The notes beneath the pieces are model-generated. The model did no database searches. It saw only the letters and a list, made by a program, of their open reading frames with translations, and had not been told where the DNA came from. From assembly GCA_965660935.1 (NCBI GenBank), contig CBFIBR010000006.1, positions 1-64,000 of the forward strand: DNA of 64,000 nt, read 5' to 3'. The DNA is from UBA1172 sp002457135. GTDB lineage: Bacteria > Pseudomonadota > Alphaproteobacteria > Puniceispirillales > UBA1172. The translations under genes were made by a program, and so were the position numbers. Each line of letters starts with the position of its first letter. The stretch's first letter is position 1. Positions 52,866 to 61,813 of this stretch are shown here, piece after piece.

Positions 52866-53846
52866 CTACATCAGGGCCTTGAGCTTTTTGCGGGCATCGG
52901 CATCAACCCAGCCAAGCACCATATCGGTGTGGTTGCTGAGCACCCATGCAGCGGCTTCATCAGCAGAAGCATTGTTGGCTTCTTTCCATGCCAGCATCTT
53001 GCTGATCACGTCATTGGGGAAGCTCATGTTCTGGACGAACTTGAAGACAGCAGGCTCACGCTTGGCGAGGTCTGCGGTCACCGCGTTCAGCACAGGGGCC
53101 GAAGGGAAACCGGAAACACCGAGCGATGAAGCAGGGGAATCCGCCTTCTGGTTGATGGCGTGCTGTTCAGCGTTAATGTTACCGATATCAACACGGGTCA
53201 TCTCATACTTGCCGAGAACAGCCGTTGGACCCCAGTAGTAACCGAACCATGGGGCATCATCAGCAAAGGCCGATGCGATTGAGGCACCGAGGTTGGCACC
53301 GGAACCATGGTCAAAGACTTCAACGCCATTGGCTTCAAGCGCATGAACGACTTTCAGGTTGTCGTTGACGATGCGGCAACCCCAGCCCACAGGGCAGTTG
53401 TGGAAGCGGCCACCAACGAGTTCCGGGTTTTCCAGAATACCCTTGATGGTCTTCAGCTCAGGGTGCTTGTTGGCGAGGGATGTTGGAATCCACCAGCCTT
53501 CTTCACCACCGTTTGCGAACACATCGGATGCTGTGATGACCTTGCCTGAATCTTCCAGCCCGGCATAGGCCGGTGCGGAGTTCTTCCAGACTTCAGGGAC
53601 AATATCAGGCTGACCGTTTTCAGCCAGTGATGTCACCGCTGGAACCGTGTCGGTTGGAACAACCTTGACGCTGCAGCCATAACCCTGTTCAAGAACAAAG
53701 GCTGCCAGCGCGGTGATGCTCTCACCCGATGCCCAGCCCATAGCGCCGATGCTGACTTCACCGCAGTCGGCTTTCGCGACGTTTGCTGAGAGCGCGGTGC
53801 CAAGCACTGCCCCCGCAAATGCAACCATCATCTTTTTCATTTTCAT
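52866..53846 (-). CDS. proX: Betaine-type ABC transporter substrate-binding protein
   Basis: The 326-residue protein has a signal peptide (MKMKKMMVAFAGAVLGTALS onwards, cleavage near AKA, residue 26). The mature part matches the OpuAC family, with several tryptophans (GWASGES, EGWWIPTSL, APWFGYYWGP) of the aromatic box that holds quaternary ammonium groups. The ligand is thus likely a betaine; the exact one is not readable. It lies 65 bases downstream of the FAD oxidase gene on the same strand, linking uptake to the oxidative genes. Confidence 0.9.
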   Translation of the reverse strand: MKMKKMMVAFAGAVLGTALSANVAKADCGEVSIGAMGWASGESITALAAFVLEQGYGCSVKVVPTDTVPAVTSLAENGQPDIVPEVWKNSAPAYAGLEDSGKVITASDVFANGGEEGWWIPTSLANKHPELKTIKGILENPELVGGRFHNCPVGWGCRIVNDNLKVVHALEANGVEVFDHGSGANLGASIASAFADDAPWFGYYWGPTAVLGKYEMTRVDIGNINAEQHAINQKADSPASSLGVSGFPSAPVLNAVTADLAKREPAVFKFVQNMSFPNDVISKMLAWKEANNASADEAAAWVLSNHTDMVLGWVDADARKKLKALM

Positions 53847-53910
53847 TCCTCCTCAGAATGGTTGGTGACAGCTATAATTACTCAAAGCCGAACTCAGGGC
53901 GTCACCTGAC

Positions 53911-55266
53911 CTAGAGTTCCTTTCTGGCTTTAAATTCACGAAACTTGATCACGCTGTTTGCGCCAATGGACGAAATCGGCCATGGCGGCAGTTTTTTCGG
54001 ATCTTCACCGGATTCCATTTCCCGGACAATATCGGTTCGGTGGCCTGTCACCAGGTCGGCTGATGCCATCCCGGCCAGTGTTCCCTTGGCGGTACCCAGC
54101 CCGTTCTGGCAACAGGCCGAAACCAGGTTGGTATCAACCATGCCAAAAGCAGGAACCGAATTCATCGACAGGCAGAGCCGCCCAGCCCATTGATAGGGGA
54201 AATCAATCCCCTCCAGCTGGGGAAAGCGTTTCCTGAAACTTTCCCGATGACTTCTGGCAAACCGTTTAACACGTCCTTCGGTTACTTCCATTGAAGAATC
54301 AAAACTCCAACGGTTCCTGACCACTATTCTGTTTCCTCCAACGCCATTGATGCGTCTAATTGTTGTTCCCATCGGATCAGACGGGGTGATGTTCCATTTC
54401 GGCTCCCCCCCGATGGCATTCATGCTGTCCTGATCCAATTCACGGGTCATTGAGGCATAGGTAAAAACATGCATCAATCTTTTTTTGTAAAATCCGAAGG
54501 ATTCAGCATGGCCGTTGACAGCCATGATCACCGTCCCTGCGGTCACCGAACCCTTGGGTGTCTGCACGATCCAGCCTGATCCGTTGCGCTGCATTTCAAG
54601 GGCCGGGGTCCTTTCATAGAGGCTGACCCGATTGGCCAGGGTGGTGGTCATCCCCCGGGCAAGCCGCGTGATGTAGAGCGCGGGCTGGAGCATGATGGTC
54701 CCCGGCATGTAAAGCCCGCCTGTATAAAACGGCGTTCCGGTGATGCGTTCCATGTCATCGGCGGAAAGGATGGTGTAAGGCTCACCCAGCTTGTCGAGAT
54801 GGGTTGTGTATTCAAGGTTATGGTTCTGACCAGACCGATCCGCGGCCCCGTTGATACGCCCGCAGGGGTCAACCGCCTCCTCTGGCATGGCGTATTCTGC
54901 GGCCATGGCCCTGGCGAAATCCTGGGCCTTGCGGTTGAGCGTGATCTGTTTCCGGTCATGATCGATATTGGAAACATAACTGTCACCGCCGAGATCATGG
55001 GGCAGGTCGATCATGAAACCTGAATTGCGCCCGGCTGGCCCTGCCGCAACGTGACCGGCCTCCAGCACCACAACGCTGAGGGAAGGGTCATTATCCGCCA
55101 GCCTGCGGGCAGCGGAAAGCCCGGTAAACCCGGCCCCGATCACCACCACATCAGCGGTGATGCCATCCTCCAGTTGAGGATAGGCAGGGACCTCCCCGAT
55201 GATTTCGAGCCATCCTGACGGCCCCGGATCACGGGGGAGCCGCCGGGCTGTGTAGCGATCAGCCAT
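53911..55266 (-). CDS. FAD-dependent amine/amino acid oxidase (DAO family)
   Basis: The 451-residue flavoprotein has the FAD motif GAGFTG at residues 44-49 in ADVVVIGAGFTGLSAARRL and an ending typical for the DAO family (GLGTAKGTLAGMASADLVTG). Members oxidise amino acids, N-methyl amino acids or gamma-glutamylputrescine. Beside a betaine importer it could demethylate an N-methyl compound or oxidise a D-amino acid. The ATG at 55266 overlaps the ALDH stop by eight bases. PuuB-type activity is the main alternative. Confidence 0.87.
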   Translation of the reverse strand: MADRYTARRLPRDPGPSGWLEIIGEVPAYPQLEDGITADVVVIGAGFTGLSAARRLADNDPSLSVVVLEAGHVAAGPAGRNSGFMIDLPHDLGGDSYVSNIDHDRKQITLNRKAQDFARAMAAEYAMPEEAVDPCGRINGAADRSGQNHNLEYTTHLDKLGEPYTILSADDMERITGTPFYTGGLYMPGTIMLQPALYITRLARGMTTTLANRVSLYERTPALEMQRNGSGWIVQTPKGSVTAGTVIMAVNGHAESFGFYKKRLMHVFTYASMTRELDQDSMNAIGGEPKWNITPSDPMGTTIRRINGVGGNRIVVRNRWSFDSSMEVTEGRVKRFARSHRESFRKRFPQLEGIDFPYQWAGRLCLSMNSVPAFGMVDTNLVSACCQNGLGTAKGTLAGMASADLVTGHRTDIVREMESGEDPKKLPPWPISSIGANSVIKFREFKARKEL

Positions 55267-56776
55267 CAATCAGGTCCTCATCCCGATAATCGTTGAGATC
55301 AACCCAGATTGTCTTGGTTTCGGTGAACTGGTCATGGGCGGCAAGCCCGTTATCGCGCCCGCCAAAACCTGATTCCCTGAACCCGCCAAAGGGAGTGGTG
55401 ATATCCCCCTCACCATAGCAGTTGACCGTCACAGTCCCGGCATTGATCGCCCTTGCCGAACGCAGGGCAGGGCCGATTGATGCGCTGAAAATACTGGCGG
55501 CAAGCCCGTAGGAGGTATCATTGGCCATGGCCACCGCCTCATCGGTTGAGCGGGCCACGACAATACCCATCACCGGGCCGAAGATTTCTTCCCTCGCCAG
55601 CACATGATCATGGCTGACATCGCCGAAAATGGTCGGGGTGATGGTCCTGTCATCAGCAGACACGCTGCCCATCAGCGGGGTCATGCCGTCTTTTGAGGCC
55701 AGATCGAGGTAGGATTTCACCTTGGTGTAATGTGCCTCGCTCACCAGCACACCCAGCCGGTTGGCGGGATCAAGCGGGTCACCCTGACGGAAATGCCCGG
55801 CCTGGAACATGAGGGCCTCAATCAGCTCATCCTTGCGGCTTTCGTCTACGATCACCCTTGAGATGGCGGAACAGTTCTGGCCCATGTTCCAGAACGCGCC
55901 CATCGCGATATGTTCGGCCACCTTGTCCATGTGTTCGGCATCGGACAGCACCAGCGACGGGTTCTTGCCGCCGCATTCGAGGGTTATTTTCTTCAGGTTG
56001 GATTCGGCCGAATACCTGAGGAAATGACGGCCGGTTTCGGTTGAACCGGTGAAGCTGATCATATCAACCCCGTGATGCAGGCCGAGCGCCTGACCCGTGG
56101 TTGGCCCATCACCGGGCAGCACCTGAAAGACACCGCGAGGGATACCCGCCTCAAGCGCGAGTTCCGCCACCCGCAACGCCGTCAGGCTGGTTTCCTCGGC
56201 GGGTTTGATGATCACCGAATTGCCCGCCGCCAGGGCAGGACCGATTTTCCACGCCAGCATCAGCAGCGGGAAATTCCAGGGCAGCACGCAGCCCACCACG
56301 CCGACAGGCTGACGAATGATCATGGCGATAGCATCATCACCCACGGGGGCGGTATCGTCATAAATCTTGTCGATAGCCTCGGCATGCCATTTGATGCAGT
56401 TGATCGTCTCCGGCAGGTCGATGGTTGCGCAATCCTGGATCGGCTTGCCACTGTCGAGGCTTTCCATCACCGCCAGTTCATGCCGGTTGCGCGTCATCAG
56501 CTTGCACAGCCTGATCATGACCTCCTTGCGTTCGGCCGGATGGCAGCGTGACCAGCCGCCCTGATCAAAGGCCTCACGCGCCTTGGTGACAGCAAGATCA
56601 ACCCCTTCGGCATCGGTCATGGTGATCCGTGCCAGCTCGGCCCCGGTGGCCGGGTTGGTGCTGATCATCTCGGCTCCGTTGCCCGCCTGAAACGCGCCAT
56701 TGATGAACGCTGCCGAGGGGAAGCGCATGGTTTCGGCTAGGGTGAGGTATTCGTCATGGCTTAAAAGGTCGCTCAT
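55259..56776 (-). CDS. Aldehyde dehydrogenase (betaine/semialdehyde type)
   Basis: The 505-residue enzyme has PWNFPLLMLAWKIGPALAAGN, the catalytic Glu in LECGGKNP and the catalytic Cys in MGQNCSAISR. The ATG at 56776 is fixed by AAAGGAGGCC upstream and lies one base after the DapA-like stop; an earlier frame to 56803 is not needed. With the lyase beside it, a role as 2-oxoglutarate semialdehyde dehydrogenase is possible; betaine aldehyde or gamma-aminobutyraldehyde are alternatives. Confidence 0.92.
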   Translation of the reverse strand: MSDLLSHDEYLTLAETMRFPSAAFINGAFQAGNGAEMISTNPATGAELARITMTDAEGVDLAVTKAREAFDQGGWSRCHPAERKEVMIRLCKLMTRNRHELAVMESLDSGKPIQDCATIDLPETINCIKWHAEAIDKIYDDTAPVGDDAIAMIIRQPVGVVGCVLPWNFPLLMLAWKIGPALAAGNSVIIKPAEETSLTALRVAELALEAGIPRGVFQVLPGDGPTTGQALGLHHGVDMISFTGSTETGRHFLRYSAESNLKKITLECGGKNPSLVLSDAEHMDKVAEHIAMGAFWNMGQNCSAISRVIVDESRKDELIEALMFQAGHFRQGDPLDPANRLGVLVSEAHYTKVKSYLDLASKDGMTPLMGSVSADDRTITPTIFGDVSHDHVLAREEIFGPVMGIVVARSTDEAVAMANDTSYGLAASIFSASIGPALRSARAINAGTVTVNCYGEGDITTPFGGFRESGFGGRDNGLAAHDQFTETKTIWVDLNDYRDEDLIDG

Positions 56777-56777
56777 C

Positions 56778-57683
56778 TCAGGCCTCCTTTTCAATTCGGT
56801 CAATGGTGGCGTTCATCACGGTGATGACCTGCTCAAGGATGCGTTTATCATCCTTGTTGAGTGGTTTGAGGGGAGGCCGTGGCGGCCCTGAACGCAGCCC
56901 TTCCATGGCAACACCATGCTTGATGGACTGGACAAACTTGCCGCCCTGTTCGAGCGCCTGCATCAAGGGCAGCATGGCGGTCATGATCCGGCGGCCACGG
57001 CTGAAATCACCATCCACGACACAGGCTCTCCAGAGCGCGATATGCGCCTTTGCGGCAAAATTACTGGCGGCGCAGACCCAGCTCCGCGCCCCCCAGGCAA
57101 AAAATTCGAGTGCCTGATCATCCATCCCGCAGGACAGCGCAATATTGGGGTATTGCCGTGCCAGCAGATGCACACGGTTGATATCCCCCGAACTTTCCTT
57201 GATCGCGGTAAAGGCGGGGGACTGGCCCACCCGGTCCAGAAAATCCTCATCCATGAGGGCGGCCATCCGCCCGGGGTAGTTGTAGAGCATGGCGGGAAGC
57301 CCGGCCGCACGCTGAACCGCCAGCGCATGCAGGGCATTTTCACGCCCTGTCGGCTGGGCATAGGGCGGGGTGGTGATCAGGATCGCATCAGCGCCGGTAT
57401 TCCGCGCAGCCTCGGCAAAACCGATTGCGTCCTCTGTCCGGATTGCGCCCGTGCCGACAATCACCGGCAGGCGGTTATTGATGATATCAATGCCGAGGGC
57501 CATCAGCCTGATGCGTTCCTCGGTACTCTGGGCATAATATTCACCGGTTGTGCCGGCAATGATGATGCCGTGAACACCATCGGCAATCAACTTTTCGATC
57601 ATGCCGGCATAGGCGGCCTCATCAACGCTGAAATCATCATTGAACGGGGTGATGATCGGGGTGTAGATGCCGTAGAATTCCAT
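56778..57683 (-). CDS. DapA-like lyase/deaminase (DHDPS family)
   Basis: The 301-residue TIM barrel has the family signature GTTGE at residues 44-48, the active-site Tyr134 in LYNYPGR and the Schiff-base Lys162 in AIKESSG. In a non-lysine context such proteins include the pyrroline-4-hydroxy-2-carboxylate deaminase of hydroxyproline breakdown and KDG aldolases. With an ALDH and a DAO oxidase in the same operon, the first is an attractive reading. dapA itself is ruled out by context rather than by residue. Confidence 0.88.
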   Translation of the reverse strand: MEFYGIYTPIITPFNDDFSVDEAAYAGMIEKLIADGVHGIIIAGTTGEYYAQSTEERIRLMALGIDIINNRLPVIVGTGAIRTEDAIGFAEAARNTGADAILITTPPYAQPTGRENALHALAVQRAAGLPAMLYNYPGRMAALMDEDFLDRVGQSPAFTAIKESSGDINRVHLLARQYPNIALSCGMDDQALEFFAWGARSWVCAASNFAAKAHIALWRACVVDGDFSRGRRIMTAMLPLMQALEQGGKFVQSIKHGVAMEGLRSGPPRPPLKPLNKDDKRILEQVITVMNATIDRIEKEA

Positions 57684-57703
57684 GGTGTTGTTTCCCGTCC
57701 GGT

Positions 57704-58393
57704 CTATTCTGCAATCAGGGTGTCTGCATCCGTGAGCGGGTTTGGCTGGATGAACTCATCACTATGGTTTTTCGATAATTGCCAATGCTCAATGGTGATT
57801 TCAACCGCGCTGTCGGCGGCGTTGGCGGCCAGGGCCTCAATCAGGCGATCATGATCGGCGCAGGCCTGCCTGATCCGGTCCAGCCTGGTTTCATCATGAC
57901 TGTTCCAGAATGTCATGCCGATACGGGCGTGATCAATCAGCAGGCGTTGCAGGCTTGGTTGCAGAAATTCGTTATCGGCAATCACCCCGATATTATGATG
58001 AAAGCGGTCATTGTAATAGATCATGCCGTTGACCGACCGGCTTTCCATCGCGTCACGAAAGCGGTTCTGATCATCGGCCAGACGATCAATATCAGCGGGC
58101 AGGGCGCGTTCCGCCGCCAGCCGGGAAATCGCGGCATAGATCATCGGCGCGGTCTGAAAGAAATTCCGCATCGAATGGTAATCCATGGGGGAAACAAACG
58201 CCCCCCGGTTTTCCATGATGCGGATATAGCCCTCACCCGAAAGCAGGCGGAGAATTTCCCTCAGCGGTGTCCGCGAGATATTCAGCTCCTGACAGAGCAG
58301 GGTTTCATCCAGCGGCTCACCCGGGGTAAGGTCCATGGTGATGATGCGACGGCGCAACTGGTCGAGAATATCGTTCTTGTCGATTTTCTTCAT
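57704..58393 (-). CDS. GntR-family regulator (FCD subfamily)
   Basis: The 229 residues start with the GntR winged helix (ILDQLRRRIITMDLTPGEPLDETLLCQELNISRTPLREILRLL, residues 9-51) followed by the FCD helical domain (about 85-215) that binds a small acid and often a metal. It is the first gene of the minus-strand operon and divergent from the MttB-family gene, with operator-like sites in the 274-bp gap. Co-regulation of both directions is plausible. Confidence 0.9.
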   Translation of the reverse strand: MKKIDKNDILDQLRRRIITMDLTPGEPLDETLLCQELNISRTPLREILRLLSGEGYIRIMENRGAFVSPMDYHSMRNFFQTAPMIYAAISRLAAERALPADIDRLADDQNRFRDAMESRSVNGMIYYNDRFHHNIGVIADNEFLQPSLQRLLIDHARIGMTFWNSHDETRLDRIRQACADHDRLIEALAANAADSAVEITIEHWQLSKNHSDEFIQPNPLTDADTLIAE

Positions 58394-58574
58394 GACGTAT
58401 CCCCCCGCCTGATTATTGCCCTGCTATATTACAGAGCATGTCATTCCAGGGCCTGAATTTCCGGTGTTTGCCCCGGTTTTCCGGCCTGTCTGATGGTCCT
58501 GAATTTTCCCTGTCGTTTCAGGCCTTTTGGCCAGAGCAGCAGTATTGACAGGATGATAGGTTGCATCCATAAAT

Positions 58575-58586
58575 ATTGTATACAAT
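58575..58586. promoter_or_regulatory. GntR operator-like palindrome
   Basis: ATTGTATACAAT is a perfect 12-bp palindrome with the TTGTATACAA core seen at FCD-type GntR sites, and an imperfect second copy TTTGTATATCAAA follows at 58587-58599. They lie 182 bases before the GntR start and 82 bases before the mttB-family start. The remainder of the 274-bp gap shows no gene. Confidence 0.6.
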
Positions 58587-58667
58587 TTGTATATCAAATC
58601 AATGCACTTGTCTCCGCTCCAATGCTGAGTTGCCGAAATCCTGGCGGGCTGGTGAAGGGAATGGGCC

Positions 58668-60242
58668 ATGACCAAAGATACGCCAACCAGTCGCCCTGAC
58701 GGCCGCCCCGATGGCAGGAGAGGCGGCCGCAGTGAACGGCGGAGCCTGAGGCAGAAATCATCCGATGTCATGCTGCCAACGCTTGAAGGTAAATTGCCGC
58801 TGGTCGAGCTGATGGATCAGGAGCAGGTGGAAAAAATCGATGCCGCCTCACTGGATATCCTGGAGGAGGTTGGCGTTGCCTTTACCGATGCCATTGCGCT
58901 GGAAGACTGGAAACGGGCCGGTGCCAAGGTGGAGGGCGAACGGGTCTACCTTGATCGCTGGCTGATCCGCTCGCTGATCAAAACGATCCCGCCTGAAATC
59001 ACGCTCAACGCCCGCAACCCCGAAAAAAGTGTTCAGCTGGGGGGACGGTCGTCGATTTTTGTTCCCATGACCGGGGCGCCCTATCTGCGTGACCTTGATG
59101 ATGAACGCCGCCTGCCGACCATTGAGGATCTGGGCAATTTCCATAAACTGTCGCATATGCTGCCAGCGATGCATTCCTCCGCGCACCATATCGTTGAACC
59201 GATGGACCTGCCTGTATCGCATCGCCACCTGCATATCACCTATTCGTCGATCCTCCATTCCGACAAGACCTTCATGGGCATGACCACGTCAGGCCGCAAT
59301 GCCGAGGATGTGCTGGATATGTGCGCTATCCTCTTTGGTGAAGACTACCTCAAGGAAAATGCTGTGGTGGTGGGGAACTGCAACGGCAACTCACCGCTGG
59401 TATGGGATGAAACCATGCTGAGCGCCATGCGTGCCTTCAATCGCCGCAACCAGCCTGTATTATGCTCGCCGTTCGTACTGGGCGGGGCCAATACCCCCGC
59501 TTCAACCGTGCCTGCTGTGGCCCAGCTCAACGCCGAGGCGCTGGCTGCCCTGGCCTATACCCAGGTCATCAACCCGGGCTGCCCGGCGATTTACGGCCAT
59601 TATCTGTCCACGGTTTCGATGAAATCGGGTGCGCCTATGGCGGGAACGCCTGAAATCAGCCTGATGAATTTCATGATCGGCCAGATGGCGCGGTATTATG
59701 GGGTGCCTTGGCGAACGTCAAACACGCTTGGCGGGGGCAAGACCCTCGATGCCCAGTCGGGTTATGAGAGCGCGACCACCTTGATGGCGGTGATCATGGC
59801 CGGGGCCAACTATATCTGGCATTCAGCAGGCTGGAACGAAGCCGGGATGCATTGTTCCATGGCCAAGTTTGTGGTTGATGCCGAACAATGCGCCATGGGG
59901 TACCGGTTGGCACAAGGACTGAACTGGAATGATTTCGACGAAGCGCTGGCGGCTGTCCGTGATGTCGGGCCGGGCGGGCATTACCTCGGCCATCCGCATA
60001 CCCAGGAAAATTTCCAGCAGGCGTTTTTCATGCCAGAGCTGTTCAACAACGACAGCTACGAACAATGGGTTGCCGAAGGATCGGTCAACACCACCGAACG
60101 CGCCTTGCAAAAGGTCCGTAAACTGCTCAACGAATATCAGCAGCCGCCCCTCGATGAGGGCCTGAACGATGCGCTCAGGGATTATATGGCCCGCCGCGAA
60201 CGTGAAATCCCGGCCATGGATGCCCTAAATCAGGTTGATTAA
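58668..60242 (+). CDS. Trimethylamine methyltransferase (MttB) family protein, non-pyrrolysine
   Basis: The 524-residue protein matches the MttB superfamily TIM barrel, from LPLVELMDQEQVEKID through GNCNGNSPLVWDETM to GPGGHYLGHPHTQENFQQAFF. The frame has no internal TAG, so it is not the pyrrolysine trimethylamine enzyme but one of the glycine betaine or proline betaine type (MtgB/MtpB-like), which move a methyl group to a corrinoid protein. No corrinoid protein gene lies in the window. The N-terminal 35 residues are Arg/Gly rich and probably disordered. Position beside a betaine importer supports a betaine substrate. Confidence 0.88.
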   Translation: MTKDTPTSRPDGRPDGRRGGRSERRSLRQKSSDVMLPTLEGKLPLVELMDQEQVEKIDAASLDILEEVGVAFTDAIALEDWKRAGAKVEGERVYLDRWLIRSLIKTIPPEITLNARNPEKSVQLGGRSSIFVPMTGAPYLRDLDDERRLPTIEDLGNFHKLSHMLPAMHSSAHHIVEPMDLPVSHRHLHITYSSILHSDKTFMGMTTSGRNAEDVLDMCAILFGEDYLKENAVVVGNCNGNSPLVWDETMLSAMRAFNRRNQPVLCSPFVLGGANTPASTVPAVAQLNAEALAALAYTQVINPGCPAIYGHYLSTVSMKSGAPMAGTPEISLMNFMIGQMARYYGVPWRTSNTLGGGKTLDAQSGYESATTLMAVIMAGANYIWHSAGWNEAGMHCSMAKFVVDAEQCAMGYRLAQGLNWNDFDEALAAVRDVGPGGHYLGHPHTQENFQQAFFMPELFNNDSYEQWVAEGSVNTTERALQKVRKLLNEYQQPPLDEGLNDALRDYMARREREIPAMDALNQVD

Positions 60243-60322
60243 CCGGGATCATTGACCGTTGAGGTCTGTTCGGCACAAAATAGTCGTCAGTTTCAGCACA
60301 CGGCATTACAGGACGGCACGGC

Positions 60323-61078
60323 ATGACCCCAACAACCCCACCATCAATTCTTGTTTTCGATGTCAATGAAACCCTGCTTGACCTGACGACGCTTGAGCCA
60401 TTGTTTGAACGTGTTTTCGGTCGGGGTGAGGTGATGCGCGAATGGTTTGCCCAGCTTATCCTTTATTCTGAGGCAATGACGCTATCCGGGCTTTACACAC
60501 CGTTTGGCCAGCTTGGGGGCGGGGTTCTGGAAATGGTGGCGGAAACATCGGGTGTCAGCCTCCATGACGATGATATCGCTGAATTGAAACACCGGATGCA
60601 GACCATGCCGGCCCTGCCTGATGTTATCCCCGGCCTTGAACGCCTGCGTGATGCCGGGTTCAGGCTGGTGACGCTGACCAATTCCGCGCCGCCGCCTGAT
60701 CCTACTGCTGTCTCCCCCCTCAAGAACGCGGGCATTGACGGTTTTTTTGAACAGATGCTGACGGTTCATGTGGTGAGGCGGTTCAAGCCTGCGGCGGAAG
60801 TCTATGATCGTGCTGCTGAAAAACTGGGTGTTGATGCCGGTGAGCTGTGCCTGGTAGCGTGTCATTTGTGGGATACGCTGGGGGCGCAGGCCGCGGGTTA
60901 TAAGGGAGCTTTTATCAAACGACCCGGTAACGCCATGCTGCCGGTGGATGAAATGCTGGTCCCTGACATTATCGCCAGCGACATGCATGATCTGGCTGAC
61001 CAGATAATTAATCAATGGGCCATAGATTCACATTTTAAGTTTAATGATAAAAATTATCAGGCAAAAACTCATACGTAA
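60323..61078 (+). CDS. Haloacid dehalogenase type II, C-terminal tail of altered composition
   Basis: The 251-residue HAD hydrolase has the nucleophile Asp13 in VFDVNETLLDL, motif II Thr/Ser in TLTNSA, and the Lys of motif III in RRFKPAAEVYDRAAEKLG. Type II dehalogenases hydrolyse 2-haloacids, and many homologues act on phosphates. The ordinary GC-rich coding stops near 61020; the last 20 or so residues (about WAIDSHFKFNDKNYQAKT) are AT-rich and unlike the rest. The gene seems to have received a new 3' end from the adjacent low-GC segment. Confidence 0.88.
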   Translation: MTPTTPPSILVFDVNETLLDLTTLEPLFERVFGRGEVMREWFAQLILYSEAMTLSGLYTPFGQLGGGVLEMVAETSGVSLHDDDIAELKHRMQTMPALPDVIPGLERLRDAGFRLVTLTNSAPPPDPTAVSPLKNAGIDGFFEQMLTVHVVRRFKPAAEVYDRAAEKLGVDAGELCLVACHLWDTLGAQAAGYKGAFIKRPGNAMLPVDEMLVPDIIASDMHDLADQIINQWAIDSHFKFNDKNYQAKTHT

Positions 61079-61173
61079 TTTGCGTATATATATATTTGAA
61101 TTTTTTAAGATTAATATAAATTTTAACAAAGCAATTTAATAGTCAAAATCTACTATTTCTGATTAGTTTAGTT

Positions 61174-61398
61174 TTATTGATCCGTTCTAGAAATTAAATA
61201 CTCAGCAATGTGATCAGCAGTGTAAACATCGAAAATAAAAATACCAAGTGACGTTATTATCAATACCGCAAAGTACATTAGTATTTTTTTGGATCGTTCA
61301 GGTAATTCAGAACTGTTGGCTCTTGTTAGAAAAAATAAACAAAAACCGGTAAAAGCCAAAAACCCTAGTCCACTAGATAAAACTAACCAAAAATTCAT
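61174..61398 (-). CDS. Small two-segment membrane protein in AT-rich segment
   Basis: I do not recognise it. The 74 residues include two hydrophobic segments (LVLSSGLGFLAFTGFCLFFL, and ILMYFAVLIITSLGIFIF) with a polar, basic loop (RANSSELPERSKK) between, and an acidic C terminus. AAGGA lies seven bases before the ATG, supporting expression. It is on the opposite strand to the proteorhodopsin and belongs to the low-GC segment. Confidence 0.65.
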   Translation of the reverse strand: MNFWLVLSSGLGFLAFTGFCLFFLTRANSSELPERSKKILMYFAVLIITSLGIFIFDVYTADHIAEYLISRTDQ

Positions 61399-61666
61399 CT
61401 AAAAATCCTTAAATTAAATAAAATCACATAGATGTATAGGCCGTATAGTTAATGAAATCATTCGAAATTAATACGGCTAACTATATAAAAATCACCATAA
61501 AATACCTATGAACCGTTTATAGCGTTTGTTTAAAATAAATATTTCCTAGATAAAATACAAAGAAATTATAATTTAAAGGCATGGAATCATTTATATAAAA
61601 TGCTTAATAAAACTTATTTATGAAACTACTTTTTGAAGTCTTCCAGAAATCCAAATTTATTTGTTA

Positions 61667-61813
61667 CTAAGTAAATTTTAGTGACAAAATTAAGATTATC
61701 AGAATATAAACTGCACCATAATACCATAGTCTATAACTATGGAAGGACATTGCTATCCTTGGTTCGTCTATACGCTTGTTTTCTAATGTTTTTTGATTGT
61801 TTGTTGACGACAT
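61667..61813 (-). CDS. 48-residue single-segment membrane protein
   Basis: A small frame starts with ATG at 61813 after AGGA five bases upstream, and ends with TAG at 61667. The first 26 residues are polar (MSSTNNQKTLENKRIDEPR), then WYYGAVYILIILILSLKFT forms one membrane helix. Frames of this length occur by chance in AT-rich DNA, but the clean polar head, aromatic belt and terminal helix look like a real protein. It lies on the same strand as the 74-residue protein. Confidence 0.5.
   Translation of the reverse strand: MSSTNNQKTLENKRIDEPRIAMSFHSYRLWYYGAVYILIILILSLKFT

Noticed and set aside
58668..60242. Possible pyrrolysine (in-frame TAG) in the MttB-family gene
   Set aside because: The frame is continuous over the full family length and no TAG interrupts it.
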